Below are positions 14,801-15,025 of a stretch of DNA of 15,025 nucleotides, one piece after another; the stretch's first letter is position 1, and every line of letters starts with the position of its first letter. Location: NCBI GenBank assembly GCA_937900285.1, contig CALCEM010000045.1, forward strand, positions 1-15,025, written 5' to 3'. Under the pieces are notes generated by a model. The model saw only the letters and a program-made list of their open reading frames with translations. It did no database searches and was not told the origin of the DNA. Made by a program: the position numbers and the translations under genes. The stretch is from an uncultured Fretibacterium sp. Its GTDB lineage: Bacteria > Synergistota > Synergistia > Synergistales > Aminobacteriaceae.

Positions 14801-14887
14801 ACTAAGCGAAAGCTTGGAACTCAGTTTAAAGCCTATCATCATAACCAAAATGACAATAATAGGCAAAAATGCCAACAAAGTATGCAT
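11840..14887 (-). CDS. secA: SecA preprotein translocase ATPase with an N-terminal LctP (lactate permease)-like extension
   Basis: ATP-driven motor that pushes preproteins through SecYEG. The SecA part is complete from about residue 81: ILGLDPNDRALRKYNELV, GMRH-like GLRHYDVQLIGGM, Walker A MKTGEGKT (178-185), DEVDSILIDEARTP (285-297), TNMAGRGTDIMLGG, the RRIDNQLRGRSGRQGDPG helicase motif, and a zinc-binding tail CPCGSGKKYKYCH. Walker A is displaced by about 76 residues compared with E. coli SecA. The extra residues 1-80 are three hydrophobic segments (LLAFLPIIVILVMMIGF; LSLSVAMFLAIAIALSVF; LLGFLKAFDILVIIFGAILI) that read like the start of an L-lactate permease. The ATG has AAAGGAG 8 bp upstream. 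The join falls near an A-rich run (14645-14639). It may be a natural fusion or an assembly chimera. An internal TTG near residue 76 could start a normal SecA but has no visible ribosome binding site. Confidence 0.93.
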   Translation of the reverse strand: MHTLLAFLPIIVILVMMIGFKLSSKLSLSVAMFLAIAIALSVFSINADGTSVLAYVLLGFLKAFDILVIIFGAILILNTIKKILGLDPNDRALRKYNELVEIINSYDDDVKSRSDDDLKIRCSEIKLQVRDNPDLLDEFLPEVFAIVREVSARTIGLRHYDVQLIGGMALHDGKIAEMKTGEGKTLVATLAVVLNALRGEGVHVVTVNDYLARRDAAWMAPVYNFLGLSVGVIYPYMPDEERAQAYNADITYGTNSEFGFDYLRDNMVMKSSEMVQRGHNFCIVDEVDSILIDEARTPLIISGTADDDTSLYTRADSAARILKLNQDYEKDEKERSISITEAGIIKAEEYLKIPGLFSDASHSDLAHRVIQAIKAHELYKRDIDYVIKDGEIIIVDEFTGRLMIGRRYSDGLHQAIEAKEGVKVGRESQTLATITLQNYLRMYKKLAGMTGTAATEAEEFKEIYGLQVITIPTNKKMIRIDNPDVIYATEHEKFNAVADDVEECHKNGQPVLVGTTSIENSEKVSKLLKARKIPHQVLNAKHHEREAMIVAQAGHEGAVTVATNMAGRGTDIMLGGNPEFMAKEDLLSNARNFNVSHAELNSNEVYDYFARYSNVQAEDLAQNFLNEKHIPAGDKIIDNLILIFKQIKTDYEQILINYIDQCKTEHDRVTKSGGLAIIGTERHESRRIDNQLRGRSGRQGDPGTSRFYLSLEDNLLRLFGSDRIQPLMSKLGMKDGEAIESGMLSKIIENSQKKVEEMHFDIRKQLLAYDNVMNQQREAIYTERQTILNTPDREMIEYGWDIVKGVIYDVIDKYFPEDNSQPDPERAALKLKNLFGHDAGINKLMSRQEVEEAQEKILSEIKSRYDNKINELNSNSENNINIAGGLVKYVLLNILDSSWREHLLGMDELRRGIGLRAIGQKDPLIEYQFESFNLFQDMMAQIKNTFSEQIFRIKVMTEKNYSRQPQNIKLEKREFNQAQNNNNNVPVKKAVKIGRNDPCPCGSGKKYKYCHGKGL
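14648..14887 (-). other. LctP-like N-terminal segment fused to secA (codons 1-80)
   Basis: Its sequence pattern (PIIVILVMMIGFK, then LKAFDILVIIFGAILILN, TIKK) matches the first 80 or so residues of LctP-family permeases, where a KKSG-type sequence would come next; instead SecA begins. Codon choice differs somewhat from the neighbouring secA part, with more ATA/ATC Ile and AGT Ser codons and fewer long A/T runs. Similarity is judged from memory of the family. Confidence 0.65.
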
Positions 14888-14912
14888 TGCTAGATCTCCT
14901 TTGTGATTAGAT

Positions 14913-14934
14913 TGAATTATTTCTTAACAATTCA
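14913..14934. promoter_or_regulatory. Inverted repeat (TGAATT...AATTCA), possible operator
   Basis: Perfect 6-bp arms separated by 10 nt lie between the -10 box and the ribosome binding site, just downstream of the expected transcription start. The position suits a repressor site, but AT-rich chance palindromes are common here. Confidence 0.3.
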
Positions 14935-14945
14935 TAAACTAGTGA

Positions 14946-14973
14946 ATTATAGCAAAAAATTAATAAATAACAA
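14946..14973 (-). promoter_or_regulatory. Promoter for the LctP::secA operon
   Basis: On the minus strand TTGTTA (14973-14968), a 16-nt spacer and TATAAT (14951-14946) with an extended -10 TG (TGCTATAAT). The leader to the ATG is about 50 nt and contains the inverted repeat and an AAAGGAG ribosome binding site. Confidence 0.75.
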
Positions 14974-15025
14974 ATAAATAAAAATAATTTAAATTTTTTT
15001 TAAAAAAACTTTAAACAAAAATATA

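Overview
The window looks like a piece of an AT-rich, anaerobic, probably gut-associated bacterial chromosome. A member of the Synergistota is my best guess, with moderate confidence. The reasons are the ylxM-ffh-rpsP-khpA-trmD-rplS operon, a trmD carrying a C-terminal SPOUT-like domain, and a TPP-enzyme/SauS-type acylating dehydrogenase pair. There are no tRNA or rRNA genes, insertion sequences or CRISPR arrays. Assignments rest on motif recognition by eye; no database search was run.

Layout. (1) Positions 1-1121, + strand: a family GT10 (fucosyltransferase-type) glycosyltransferase, open at the left edge. Its reading frame runs through ten perfect copies of the pentanucleotide CCTCA, a likely phase-variation switch. 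(2) 1148-1477, - strand: a short, apparently decayed PPC/DUF296 gene meeting the glycosyltransferase tail to tail. (3) 5617-1616, - strand: a translation/secretion housekeeping operon. It has a near-consensus promoter almost on top of the ylxM start codon, then ylxM, ffh, rpsP, khpA, trmD, rplS and a strong intrinsic terminator. rimM, which usually sits between khpA and trmD, is absent at this junction, and trmD has no AUG/GUG/UUG start. (4) 5778-9190, + strand: a two-gene metabolic operon encoding a TPP-dependent enzyme and a SauS-family acylating aldehyde dehydrogenase, closed by a terminator. (5) 9219-10013, + strand: an exported or membrane-anchored CX5R tyrosine-phosphatase-like protein. 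(6) 14973-10019, - strand: a promoter, then secA fused in frame behind the first roughly 80 codons of what looks like an LctP-type lactate permease, then an exported DUF3857/transglutaminase-like protein whose catalytic residues look lost, then a terminator.

How the genes fit together. The ffh/ylxM and secA products act in protein targeting and export. The rpsP, khpA, trmD and rplS products act in ribosome assembly, RNA binding and tRNA modification. The TPP enzyme plus the acylating dehydrogenase would plausibly take a 2-oxoacid or a C2 sulfonate through an aldehyde to an acyl-CoA. The GT10 enzyme would decorate surface glycan and could be switched on and off by slippage in the repeat.

The most notable signals are the CCTCA tract inside the GT10 gene, the LctP::SecA chimera (natural fusion or assembly chimera, undecided), the non-AUG start of trmD directly after khpA with rimM missing, and the likely leaderless ylxM transcript. 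The left edge lies inside a tandem repeat, so it may be a contig end.
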